Shown one piece after another: positions 41,210 to 50,422 of a stretch of DNA of 64,000 bases (within the stretch, counting starts at the first letter, position 1; each line of letters begins with the position of its first letter). Source of the stretch: Aquimarina spongiae. GTDB lineage: Bacteria > Bacteroidota > Bacteroidia > Flavobacteriales > Flavobacteriaceae. The stretch lies in contig NZ_FQYP01000002.1 of NCBI RefSeq assembly GCF_900141785.1, positions 310,001-374,000 of the forward strand, given 5' to 3'. A program made the translations under genes and the position numbers. The notes under the pieces are model-generated. The model saw only the letters and a program-made list of their open reading frames with translations. It ran no database searches and was not told the origin of the DNA.

Positions 41210-43492
41210 TTGAAAAAAATACTATTCCTTTTCGCTTTACTTTCTTCCATTTCTATATCTGCTCAATTTACTACGACAGGTATTGTCATCGACAAATCTC
41301 TAAACCAACCTCTCGATAATGTCACTGTTATGGATACGATTTCCAAACAAGAAGTTGTCACTCGCATGGATGGAACGTTTCGTATTGAAACCAACGGAAT
41401 TCTAAAATTCAGTAAAAAAGGATATCAAACCCTATTTCTATCAGTTACACAAAATCAACAGTTTACAGCTTACTTAATCCCAGACACTGCTTTGGCACTG
41501 GATGAAGTGCTTATTAATGCTCCTTCCATCCCTATTCCCTACAAGGAAGCTACGGATGCTGTTTCTCTAGTCACCACTTCAGACATCAACCGAGGTAATA
41601 CCCTAGAATTACATCCCATTTTGAATAGAGTGCCCGGAGTATTTATGCAAAGTGCCACCCTAAATACCAATAGAATTGCTATACGCGGGATTGGAGCACG
41701 AAATTTATTTGGGACGGCAAACATTAGAGCCTATTTTGGAGATATCCCGCTTACCGATGGGAATGGAGAATCTTCTATAGAAGACCTGGAGCTTGGCGCA
41801 TTATCAGGTATCGAAATTCACAAAGGCCCCTCTGCCAGTAGTTATGGTGTGGGTCTGGGTGGAGTGATTCTGTTACACCCCCAATACAGCACTACTGATA
41901 CGCCTGAAGGTCAAATCGAATTTACTACCGGAAGTTTTGGATTGAGACGTATCGTGGCCAAAACATCCGTAAATACCAATACTGCGAATCTAAATGTACT
42001 GTTCAGCAACAATCATAGCGATGGATATCGGGATAACAATGAATACAACCGAAATACACTAACCCTTACCTCTCAAATTGACCTTGGGGATAAAGACCTG
42101 CTTTCGATATTAGGGAGTTATGTTGATCTAGAAGCCGGAATCCCCAGTTCTCTGGATCAGGAAGATTTTGATAACAACCCAAGGCAAGCTGCTTTTACTT
42201 GGGGGCGATCCCAAGCGTTTGAAGATGTGAATTATGGTATTTTGGGAGTTACCTGGAAACACGACTACACTGCTAGTTTATCTCATAACACTAGTGTATT
42301 TACTTCTTTTAGGGACAATTACGAACCTCGTCCTTTTAATATTCTGGAAGAACAATCCACAACTGTTGGAATACGTACAAGAGTTTTGGGTGCAGATCCA
42401 TCAAAAAAGAATACCATATCTTGGACCGCAGGAGCCGAGCTTTTTTATGATACTTATAATGGTAAGACGTTTCAAAACCTATTTGAGGATTTTCCAGTAG
42501 GTACGGGCAGTGTACAGGGAGATCTACTTTCTGATCTGGATGAAAAACGATATTTCTACAATCTTTTTGCTGAAGTCAATTATCAACCTATAGAAAAATT
42601 AAGGATTAATGTGGGGGCGCATCTTAATCAAACCTTTTTTGATATCGATGATAAATTTCTACAAGATGGTGAGGATAATTCGGGAGATTTTGATTTTGAT
42701 CCTATTTTTTCACCAAAGTTGGGAGTCAATTATGAGATCCAACCAGAACTCATCTTTTTTGGCAATATCGCACATGGGTTCTCTACCCCTACCACTGCCG
42801 AAACTTTGTTGCCGGATGGTATTTTCAACCCAGATATCAAACCCGAAATTGGCTGGAACTACGAAGTAGGAATGCGTTACAAACTCCTGAATAGATTGCA
42901 GGGATCTGTTTCTTTCTATACCTTGAGGGTAAGAGATTTATTAGTCTCCCGAAGAACTGTAGAGGACAACTTTTTTGCCATCAATGCAGGAAAAACAACA
43001 CACAACGGTATTGATGCCGAGCTTAGGTATCAGCTTTTGCAAAAACAAAGCCATCAGCTACATTTCTTTGCGAATGTTTCTATCTATGATCATACCTTTG
43101 ATGATTTTGTGGATTTGGACAATGATTTTTCTGGAAACGATGTGACCGGTATCCCTTCTGAAGTAATCAATGCAGGGCTTGACCTTACTTCCCCAAAAGG
43201 ATTCTACGGAAATATTTCATATCAAATTGTGGGAGAGATTCCTGCCAATGATGCCAATACTGTGTCTGGAGAACGATACGACCTATTACATGGTAAAATT
43301 GGATATAAAAACAATCTAGGTAATCGCTTATCCTATAACTTTTCTTTTGGAGTGAATAATATTTTGGATACCAAATACGCCTCGCAATTACAGATCAATG
43401 CTCGTGGATTTGGAGGAAATCAACCCAGATTCTTTTACCCTGGATTACCGATTAATGTCTTTGGAGGGATTAACATAAATTATAGATTATAA
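41210..43492 (+). CDS. TonB-dependent outer-membrane receptor
   Basis: 760 residues from a TTG start, with a signal peptide (about 1-19, ending SISAQ). A carboxypeptidase-like regulatory domain (about 20-95), a plug (about 105-225, with IRGIGARNLFGTANIRAYFG) and a 22-strand barrel ending in NYRL follow. No SusD partner, so it is not a glycan SusCD pair. Sequence type is FecA/siderophore-like. The next two genes encode a PQQ-type dehydrogenase and cytochrome c, so uptake of PQQ (the role of E. coli PqqU) or of a metal are both possible. Substrate not shown by the sequence. Confidence 0.92.
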   Translation: MKKILFLFALLSSISISAQFTTTGIVIDKSLNQPLDNVTVMDTISKQEVVTRMDGTFRIETNGILKFSKKGYQTLFLSVTQNQQFTAYLIPDTALALDEVLINAPSIPIPYKEATDAVSLVTTSDINRGNTLELHPILNRVPGVFMQSATLNTNRIAIRGIGARNLFGTANIRAYFGDIPLTDGNGESSIEDLELGALSGIEIHKGPSASSYGVGLGGVILLHPQYSTTDTPEGQIEFTTGSFGLRRIVAKTSVNTNTANLNVLFSNNHSDGYRDNNEYNRNTLTLTSQIDLGDKDLLSILGSYVDLEAGIPSSLDQEDFDNNPRQAAFTWGRSQAFEDVNYGILGVTWKHDYTASLSHNTSVFTSFRDNYEPRPFNILEEQSTTVGIRTRVLGADPSKKNTISWTAGAELFYDTYNGKTFQNLFEDFPVGTGSVQGDLLSDLDEKRYFYNLFAEVNYQPIEKLRINVGAHLNQTFFDIDDKFLQDGEDNSGDFDFDPIFSPKLGVNYEIQPELIFFGNIAHGFSTPTTAETLLPDGIFNPDIKPEIGWNYEVGMRYKLLNRLQGSVSFYTLRVRDLLVSRRTVEDNFFAINAGKTTHNGIDAELRYQLLQKQSHQLHFFANVSIYDHTFDDFVDLDNDFSGNDVTGIPSEVINAGLDLTSPKGFYGNISYQIVGEIPANDANTVSGERYDLLHGKIGYKNNLGNRLSYNFSFGVNNILDTKYASQLQINARGFGGNQPRFFYPGLPINVFGGININYRL

Positions 43493-43535
43493 ATGATATT
43501 TTATTGTAATTTTCGTGCTGTATAAACTATCACAC

Positions 43536-44648
43536 ATGAAATCACTCTCTTTTCTCATCATATTACTCTTTATATTTTCGGCTTGCGCACAAGAAACTAA
43601 AGAAAATGATATCGTTCTCGAAGAGGATGCCAAAAATTATACAACAGAAATCATTGTTCCTGGTCTTCAAATCCCTTGGGGAATGGCCTGGTTACCCGAT
43701 GGTAGTATGCTAATCACTGAAAAAAGCGGTACCTTAATTCATTTCAAGGACGGTAAAAAGGTAAACATCGCCAATGTTCCAGAAGTATATAATAGAAACC
43801 AGGGAGGTTTACTCGACATCGAACTGCATCCAAAATACGAGGAAAATGGTTGGATTTATATCACCTATTCTTCCAAAGAAGGAACAGAAAAAGGTGGAAA
43901 TACAGCCTTAATACGAGCAAAATTAAAAGATAATCAACTTACCAATATTGAAACTTTATACAAAGCAACACCAAATACCACTCGTGGCCATCATTTTGGA
44001 TCGCGTATAGAGTTTGACAATGATGGATATTTATATTTCTGCATTGGAGATCGAGGAAATAGAGATGTAAACCCTCAGGATATTACCAAAGATGGTGGTA
44101 AGATCTACCGCCTGAATGATGATGGTAGCATCCCCAAAGACAATCCTTTTGTAGACCAAGCGGGAGCCAAAACTGCGATTTACTCTTACGGGCATCGCAA
44201 TCCACAAGGAATGGCGCTTCACCCTGATGGTACCATATGGGTTCACGAGCATGGACCAAGAGGTGGTGACGAGATTAACCCTATCAAAAAAGGAGTCAAT
44301 TATGGTTGGCCGGTAATTACTTACGGTATTAATTATAGTGGCACAACAATTACCGATATCACTGCAAAAAAAGGAATGGAACAACCCTTATACTATTGGG
44401 TACCTTCTATTGCACCAAGCGGAATGGACTTTGTGACCAGTGATAAGTATCCAAATTGGAAAAATACAGTACTAGTGGGTTCTTTGAAATTTCAATATTT
44501 GGAACTATTACAATTGGATGGATACCAGGTTACCAAACGACAAAAATTATTAGATGGCATGGGGCGTGTAAGAAATGTACGTCAAGGACCTGACGGGTTT
44601 CTATATGTCGCTATCGAAAATCAGGGCATTGTAAAAATCATACCGTAA
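43536..44648 (+). CDS. PQQ-dependent sugar dehydrogenase (Gdh-B/Asd type) lipoprotein
   Basis: 370 residues from the ATG at 43536, which gives the lipobox FSACAQ. The start seven codons earlier only adds residues before the signal. Six-bladed propeller of the soluble glucose/sorbosone dehydrogenase family: IPWGMAWLPDGSMLITEKSG near the start, GGLLDIELHP, RGHHFGSRIEFD, GDRGNRD, YGHRNPQGMALHP and WVHEHGPRGGDE (metal/PQQ-site regions). Periplasmic oxidation of sugars or similar alcohols, with electrons to the cytochrome c encoded next. No PQQ synthesis genes in the window. Confidence 0.92.
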   Translation: MKSLSFLIILLFIFSACAQETKENDIVLEEDAKNYTTEIIVPGLQIPWGMAWLPDGSMLITEKSGTLIHFKDGKKVNIANVPEVYNRNQGGLLDIELHPKYEENGWIYITYSSKEGTEKGGNTALIRAKLKDNQLTNIETLYKATPNTTRGHHFGSRIEFDNDGYLYFCIGDRGNRDVNPQDITKDGGKIYRLNDDGSIPKDNPFVDQAGAKTAIYSYGHRNPQGMALHPDGTIWVHEHGPRGGDEINPIKKGVNYGWPVITYGINYSGTTITDITAKKGMEQPLYYWVPSIAPSGMDFVTSDKYPNWKNTVLVGSLKFQYLELLQLDGYQVTKRQKLLDGMGRVRNVRQGPDGFLYVAIENQGIVKIIP

Positions 44649-44683
44649 AATACTCTATTTTATATCTCAGTAAAAATCAGAAA

Positions 44684-45151
44684 ATGAAAAAACATATCAA
44701 GCGTCTTTTTATTTTAGAAATCGCAGTTTTTATCCTTAGCATTTCTCTTGTTGCACAGCAAAGCAAAAATCATGAAGATTACACGCAAATTCCTGTACCT
44801 GCTTTGGATCAGGATCAGGAGCTCACCAAGAGTATTGCTCAAGGAAAAGAGATTTATGCTGATTTTTGCATGCAATGTCATCTGCCAGATGGAAAAGGTA
44901 CTCCCAATGTATTCCCTCCTCTTGCCGGTTCGGATTGGTTGGTAGATAAACGCAAAGAAAGTATCCACTCTGTAAAGTATGGTCTTAATGGTCCTATCAA
45001 AGTAAACGGAAAGCCTTACAACAGCGCAATGACATCCCTGGGATTGGAGGATGAGGAGATCGTAGACGTGATGAATTACATCATGAACAGCTGGGGGAAT
45101 ACACAAAAGAAAATGGTGACCCTAGAAGAAGTAACCGGAATCAAACAATAG
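44684..45151 (+). CDS. Class I cytochrome c
   Basis: 155 residues, signal peptide (about 1-25, ending SLVAQQ). One haem-binding CMQCH motif at about 62-66, and a distal Met in NSAMTSLG (about 109-112). C-terminal helix DEEIVDVMNYIMNSWGN. It begins 35 bp after the sugar dehydrogenase and is its probable electron acceptor. Confidence 0.93.
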   Translation: MKKHIKRLFILEIAVFILSISLVAQQSKNHEDYTQIPVPALDQDQELTKSIAQGKEIYADFCMQCHLPDGKGTPNVFPPLAGSDWLVDKRKESIHSVKYGLNGPIKVNGKPYNSAMTSLGLEDEEIVDVMNYIMNSWGNTQKKMVTLEEVTGIKQ

Positions 45152-45280
45152 CGAATTTCTTTTTTAGATTTCATAATATAACAAATATGGCGTATCTTAC
45201 GTTATGATTAGTGTATTGCATAATCCCCATCGTGCAATAGAGAACTTGACCTAACAACTAGTACGACCAATTTTACTATT

Positions 45281-46030
45281 ATGAGGTTCTCGACACTTCT
45301 TATTACTTTTTTAATCACCTTGTCCGTAAGTGCTCAAAGTTCTTATGACGAATCTCCTAATCGATATCGATTCAAATATAAATCTGAGCTGTATAAAGGA
45401 ACCAGGCTTCAAATTACCTCTCAGTTGCGTAAGCTGAAAAATGATTCAAAATTCACCAATATTCCCGAAGAAATTGAACAGGAACTTCATTCTCTTTTTA
45501 TAGCCACTAAAAAACAGCCTATTCCTAAATACTATAAAAAACGTGCTTATATCTTTTTGGACGCTCTGTATGCTTATGAAGATTTTGCCAATATATATGA
45601 AAACGCATTGTATCAGGTAGTAAGAAAGGTAAAAAAAGATATGTATGTGGTGGATTTTAAGTTTGAAAGACAATTTACCAAGGCCAAAGTAGCTTTGGAT
45701 CGCTATATGAAAGAAGATTATTCTGATATTGAAAGGTTTGACCAGCTCAAAAAAGAATTGATCGATAGCCAAACCAAATTAGCCAGCCACCGATGGATGA
45801 AAGGAAAGTTCGAGAACTATGATACCATCGAAATTGTAAAACACCCTGACGAACTTATGGGGGCATTCAAAAAATCTGCAGCTGTTCATGTCTATAGACT
45901 ATACAATGATAACAACATTGCAGCCATAAAACCTTATCTCGAAAACCAAATCATTGATTTTTATTACAAAAAATCATTACCTGAGATCAATCCAGAGTCA
46001 TTCGATCTGCAATACATTACCAAAATATAG
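45281..46030 (+). CDS. Exported protein of unknown function
   Basis: 249 residues with a signal peptide (about 1-18, ending SVSAQ). Mostly helical, rich in Lys, Tyr and Glu (KYYKKRAYIFLDALYAYEDF). No catalytic motif or known domain recognised. It has its own gap upstream (129 bp) and a 48-bp gap before anmK, so co-transcription is uncertain. Confidence 0.7.
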   Translation: MRFSTLLITFLITLSVSAQSSYDESPNRYRFKYKSELYKGTRLQITSQLRKLKNDSKFTNIPEEIEQELHSLFIATKKQPIPKYYKKRAYIFLDALYAYEDFANIYENALYQVVRKVKKDMYVVDFKFERQFTKAKVALDRYMKEDYSDIERFDQLKKELIDSQTKLASHRWMKGKFENYDTIEIVKHPDELMGAFKKSAAVHVYRLYNDNNIAAIKPYLENQIIDFYYKKSLPEINPESFDLQYITKI

Positions 46031-46078
46031 CAAGTAAAGAAGATCAAATCCTTAAAATTATTTTGTTAGTTTGTACGT

Positions 46079-47164
46079 ATGGATAACTCCCCTCGCACAT
46101 ACAAAGTATTAGGATTAATGTCTGGAACTTCTCTAGACGGATTAGATATTGCGTATTGTCATTTTACTAAGGATAATCATCGCTGGACTTTTTCTATCGA
46201 AAAAACCAGTGATATCGCCTATTCGCAAACCTTAAAACAAAAGCTAAAAAATGCAATCCATTTAAGTGCGATACAACTGTTGGCACTCCACAACGAATAC
46301 GGTACCTGGTTAGGTAATCAATCCAAAGCCTTTATTACCCAACATCGTCTTGATATAGATTTTATCAGTAGCCATGGGCATACTGTTTTTCATCAACCCG
46401 ATATCGGCTTGACCTATCAAATTGGATCTGGTCAGCATTTGGCAAATGCTTCAGGACAAAAAGTTATTTGTGATTTCAGGACCAACGATGTGATTCATGG
46501 TGGACAAGGGGCTCCTCTGGTTCCGATCGGAGATCAATTGTTATTTAGTGAGTATGACTTTTGTCTCAATTTGGGTGGGATTAGTAATGTTTCGTTTCAG
46601 CATCAAAACAAAAGAATTGCTTACGACATCTCTCCGGCCAATATGCTACTCAATCACATTTGTAAATCCATTGATCTGGAATATGATAAAGGAGGAAAAA
46701 TAGCAGCTACAGGTATTGTAAACGCTGAATTTTTTGAGAACCTAAATGTATTGAACTATTACAAGCAACCTTTTCCTAAATCTTTGGGTTATGAGTGGTT
46801 TGAAGAACAAGTGATACCTATCATCAACAATACCAAAGATACGGCTACCAACCTTTTGCATACCGCGGTTCATCATATTGCGTTTCAAATTGCCAACGAG
46901 ATTAAAAAGGTAAAAAAGGCTAATCCAAAAATGCTAATCACAGGAGGCGGTACAAAAAATGAGTATCTGATTAAAGTGCTTAGCCAAAAGTTAGAGGGTA
47001 TTGTTAGTATTAACATCCCCCCTACTGTAATCATAGATTTTAAAGAGGCCATGGTTTTTGGATTTTTGGGGGTTTTAAAAGATCGTAACGAAGTAAACTG
47101 CCTAAAATCAGTGACCGGAGCCACTCAGGATTCTTCTTCCGGAGTTATTTACAATCCGGCATGA
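46079..47164 (+). CDS. anmK: Anhydro-N-acetylmuramic acid kinase
   Basis: 361 residues, cytoplasmic. Phosphorylates and opens 1,6-anhydro-MurNAc released during peptidoglycan turnover. Signatures: GLMSGTSLDGLD (ATP phosphate loop) at about 12-23, SSHGHTVFHQP, DFRTNDVIHGGQGAPLVP (catalytic Asp region), LNLGGISN, and GGGTKN near residue 300. Full family length. Probably serves cell-wall recycling. Confidence 0.97.
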   Translation: MDNSPRTYKVLGLMSGTSLDGLDIAYCHFTKDNHRWTFSIEKTSDIAYSQTLKQKLKNAIHLSAIQLLALHNEYGTWLGNQSKAFITQHRLDIDFISSHGHTVFHQPDIGLTYQIGSGQHLANASGQKVICDFRTNDVIHGGQGAPLVPIGDQLLFSEYDFCLNLGGISNVSFQHQNKRIAYDISPANMLLNHICKSIDLEYDKGGKIAATGIVNAEFFENLNVLNYYKQPFPKSLGYEWFEEQVIPIINNTKDTATNLLHTAVHHIAFQIANEIKKVKKANPKMLITGGGTKNEYLIKVLSQKLEGIVSINIPPTVIIDFKEAMVFGFLGVLKDRNEVNCLKSVTGATQDSSSGVIYNPA

Positions 47165-47196
47165 AAATTTTATGACGAAGATTAAATCGCATTCTT

Positions 47197-47204
47197 TAAA
47201 TTTG
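47197..47204 (+). promoter_or_regulatory. Candidate promoter of udk
   Basis: TAAATTTG fits TAnnTTTG, 17 bp before the udk ATG, implying a very short leader. No clear -33 TTG. Confidence 0.4.
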
Positions 47205-47221
47205 CCGAAAAATAAAGTACA

Positions 47222-47830
47222 ATGTTAATTATTGGTATTGCCGGAGGAACTGGCTGCGGAAAGACTACGGTTGTGAATCAAATCGTGAATGAACTTCCAG
47301 AAAATGAAGTATGCGTCATTTCGCAAGATTCCTATTATAAAGACACCAGTCATCTTTCTTATGACGAACGAGTTCAGATTAATTTTGACCATCCTCAATC
47401 AATTGATTTTGAATTATTGGGACAACATCTGATGGCTCTAAGAAAAGGAGAAACTATAGAACAGCCGGTGTATTCTTTTGTAGAACACAATAGAACCGGA
47501 GAAACCATTTCTACAAAACCTAGTAAAGTAATCATCGTAGAAGGTATTCTGATTCTTACCAACCCAGAAATCAGGGACATGTTCGACATAAAAATTTATG
47601 TACATACCGATAGTGATGAAAGATTGATAAGAAGGTTAAAGAGGGATATTGCGGAACGCGGTCGGGATATGGACGAAGTTTTGGATAGATACCAAAACAC
47701 CCTCAAACCCATGCACCAACAATTTATTGATCCTACCAAAGAATTTGCTGACCTGATCATCCCAAATAATCATTACAACAATGTAGCTGTTGATATTGTT
47801 CGTACAATTATTAAAGAACGCTTGAATTAA
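47222..47830 (+). CDS. udk: Uridine kinase
   Basis: 202 residues. Walker A GGTGCGKTT (about 8-16), SQDSYYKD, YDERVQINFDHP and the lid region RRLKRDIAERGRDMDEVLDRY. Phosphorylates uridine and cytidine in pyrimidine salvage. A 37-bp gap separates it from the divIC gene, so the genes from udk to mutA are probably one operon. Confidence 0.97.
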   Translation: MLIIGIAGGTGCGKTTVVNQIVNELPENEVCVISQDSYYKDTSHLSYDERVQINFDHPQSIDFELLGQHLMALRKGETIEQPVYSFVEHNRTGETISTKPSKVIIVEGILILTNPEIRDMFDIKIYVHTDSDERLIRRLKRDIAERGRDMDEVLDRYQNTLKPMHQQFIDPTKEFADLIIPNNHYNNVAVDIVRTIIKERLN

Positions 47831-47867
47831 CTTTTGTACCTTTACACCAATATTATTCTTACACCGA

Positions 47868-48227
47868 TTGAAGCTAAAAAGTTATTTTCAGAAATTAAAA
47901 AACAAACCGGCACTTATACCGATTTTTGCCATATTTCTCAATAAATATGTGCTAATCATATTGCTTTTTGTGATCTGGATGCTTTTTCTGGATACCAACT
48001 CCTGGCTTATACATCGCGAACTGGATGAAGAAATCCAGGAACTCGAGAACAATAAAGAATATTATATCAAAGAAATTGTAAAAGATCAAAAGGATATCAA
48101 AACCCTTAAAGATAGCAGTGAGCTAGAAAAATTTGCTCGAGAAGAGTATTTTATGAAACGTGACGATGAAGAAATCTATATCATCGAATATGAAGACAGT
48201 TTACCCAAAAACAAAAAAGATGACTAA
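47868..48227 (+). CDS. divIC: FtsB/DivIC-type septum protein
   Basis: 119 residues from a TTG start. One membrane helix (about 25-43, YVLIILLFVIWMLF) and a coiled coil (about 52-85) characteristic of the FtsB/DivIC family, which links FtsQ and FtsL in the division complex. The C-terminal KFAREEYFMKRDDEEIYIIE segment is the family's conserved end. Its last bases overlap the start of mutA (ATGACTAA). Confidence 0.9.
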   Translation: MKLKSYFQKLKNKPALIPIFAIFLNKYVLIILLFVIWMLFLDTNSWLIHRELDEEIQELENNKEYYIKEIVKDQKDIKTLKDSSELEKFAREEYFMKRDDEEIYIIEYEDSLPKNKKDD

Positions 48228-49584
48228 ATCTCTATTTGAAAGTTTCGATGAAGTTTCTGCAAAACAATGGAAACAAAAAATTCAGTTTGATTTAAAAGGT
48301 GCAGATTATAATGAAGCCTTAATTTATAAGTCTTTAGAAAGTATAGATATCAAACCTTTTTACAATGAAGAGGATATCTCGGATATCGATCATACGATTG
48401 CTCATCCTACCCACTGGAAAAATTCGATTCGGATAGAAGTTGAAGATGCCAATACTGGAAATCAAAAAGTTGAGGATGCTTTGAAAAAAGGGGCAGAAAG
48501 TATCTTTTTTGTGATTACCGATGAACAAGTAGATCCTGCTACCCTATTTCAAAACATTACCAAAGCAACTTCTGTTTTTGTGCAAACCCGTTTTCTTTCT
48601 GAAGCATATATCCAAAGCATCGAGAACATCGCAAAAGAGCAGCAGCTAGATATTTATATCCTTACGGATATCATCAATAGATTAGCAGAAACTGGAAATT
48701 GGTTTAATAACCTTAACCAAGACCATGAAACCTTAGAACAAATAGCAAAAAGTGATACTTTAAAAAGTTGTATTAGCATAGATACCGGATTGTACCAGAA
48801 TGCTGGTGCAACCATGATACAACAACTTGCTTATGGTCTGGCTCATGCCAACGAGTACCTGAATCATTTTGACAATAAGGAACAAAACCCGTTAAAACAG
48901 TCCAAAGTTGTATTCAAAGTAGCTATTGGTGGTAATTATTTCTTTGAAATTGCCAAGTTACGTGCATTGCGATTGCTTTGGGAATCTCTGGCTCCGGCAT
49001 ACGGGGCAATAAAAGATTGTAGCATTATTGCTTATCCTTCTCATCGTAACAAAACTATCCTAGACTATAATGTGAACATGTTACGTACCACTACTGAGTG
49101 TATGAGTGGGATCTTGGGAGGCGCAGATTTCATTTACAACCTCCGTTATGATGACATTTACAATCTGGATAATGATTTTGGAACCCGAATTTCTTTAAAT
49201 CAATTATTGATTTTAAAAAACGAAAGTTATTTTGATCTAGTAGAAAATCCTGCTTCAGGGTCTTATTATATCGAAAGTTTAACCAATCAGTTGGCGGAAA
49301 AAGCACTTTCTTTATTTAAAGATATCGAAGAAAACGGAGGTTTTTTACATCAACTTAAATCTGGTACCATTCAGAAAAAAATAAAAGAATCTGCAAAAAA
49401 AGAGCAGGAACTTTTTGATCAGGAAAAAATTGTTCTTACCGGAACTAACAAGTATAAAAATCAAGAAGAAACGGCACCTACATTTCAAAAATCCGTCTTT
49501 TTAGAAAGAAATGTAAGAAAAACCCTTCTTGAACCAGTGATAAAACGGCGATTAAGTGAGATTATGGAGAAAAATATGCATTAA
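48220..49584 (+). CDS. mutA: Methylmalonyl-CoA mutase small subunit
   Basis: 454 residues from the ATG at 48220 (MTKSLFESFDEVSAKQWKQK). Earlier in-frame starts lie inside divIC. TIM-barrel fold of the mutase but no cobalamin-binding C-terminal domain, as expected for the non-catalytic subunit. Conserved stretches KVVFKVAIGGNYFFEIAKLR, YNVNMLRTTTECMSGILGGAD and NPASGSYYIESLTNQLAEKA. Pairs with MutB encoded 839 bp downstream to convert (R)-methylmalonyl-CoA and succinyl-CoA. Confidence 0.95.
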   Translation: MTKSLFESFDEVSAKQWKQKIQFDLKGADYNEALIYKSLESIDIKPFYNEEDISDIDHTIAHPTHWKNSIRIEVEDANTGNQKVEDALKKGAESIFFVITDEQVDPATLFQNITKATSVFVQTRFLSEAYIQSIENIAKEQQLDIYILTDIINRLAETGNWFNNLNQDHETLEQIAKSDTLKSCISIDTGLYQNAGATMIQQLAYGLAHANEYLNHFDNKEQNPLKQSKVVFKVAIGGNYFFEIAKLRALRLLWESLAPAYGAIKDCSIIAYPSHRNKTILDYNVNMLRTTTECMSGILGGADFIYNLRYDDIYNLDNDFGTRISLNQLLILKNESYFDLVENPASGSYYIESLTNQLAEKALSLFKDIEENGGFLHQLKSGTIQKKIKESAKKEQELFDQEKIVLTGTNKYKNQEETAPTFQKSVFLERNVRKTLLEPVIKRRLSEIMEKNMH

Positions 49585-49670
49585 AACGTTAATATTTGCT
49601 AACAAATTGTTAACTTGCATACATAATTATAAATTTTAGCCTATACACTAACATTACTAAATCTAAATCA

Positions 49671-50303
49671 ATGCCCCTAAAGATTGGATCTAGGATCTTC
49701 GTCATTTGCTTGATCGTATCCGCCCAAATTTCGTCTGCTCAATCAAGATATTATTGTCATGATGTAGATGACTCTGGAATTATCAAAAGAGCATACGAAT
49801 CTTTTGAAAAGGATATTTTTACTCACTACAAGTTTGGCACAGATTCTATAAAGACCTATAGAACATTTCTAGCAGAAGTGGCCAGTTTATCTATTGACCT
49901 CAGAAAGTTGCCTTCAGAAAGGTCTATTCAGTTAGCACGTCAATTCAAGAAAGTCGCCAACAACAAAAACTCCATTTGGATCAAACTCAGCGAATACGAA
50001 AATCATGAAGCGTATAGAAAATCATACCCCACTACTAGTGTTAACAAAAAAAATGAAGAAGAAATTCTAATATTTAACTATCGTGGTGGTTTTATACAAT
50101 GCTTAAAAAATTCTAGTGATAGTGATGATTTTCAGGAGATCGTAAATGCATTAGAACTAGATGGAAATGTAAGCACTTCTTTGATTGCTCAAAAGATTTA
50201 TTATATCCCCGATAAAGAATTTCGCGGAGTAGAAATCAAGAACTTCATCGCTTTTGATATTTACTATTCTATTCTTATGGTGATCGAAAAAGCTTTTGGT
50301 TAA
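49671..50303 (+). CDS. Exported protein of unknown function between mutase genes
   Basis: 210 residues; signal peptide (about 1-24, ending ISSAQ). The mature part is helical with a conserved-looking RYYCHDVDDSGIIKRAYESF start. No domain recognised. It separates mutA and mutB, and no link to mutase chemistry can be read from it. Confidence 0.7.
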   Translation: MPLKIGSRIFVICLIVSAQISSAQSRYYCHDVDDSGIIKRAYESFEKDIFTHYKFGTDSIKTYRTFLAEVASLSIDLRKLPSERSIQLARQFKKVANNKNSIWIKLSEYENHEAYRKSYPTTSVNKKNEEEILIFNYRGGFIQCLKNSSDSDDFQEIVNALELDGNVSTSLIAQKIYYIPDKEFRGVEIKNFIAFDIYYSILMVIEKAFG

Positions 50304-50422
50304 TTTTTCAGTATTTTCAATTCTGAAAGTAAATCAGACACCTTTTTTGAATAAAAATCACTTTTAAAAGCTTAATTTTATGGCCTGTTTAATTTTTTTA
50401 TGGCAAACGGGTTAAATTGGCA

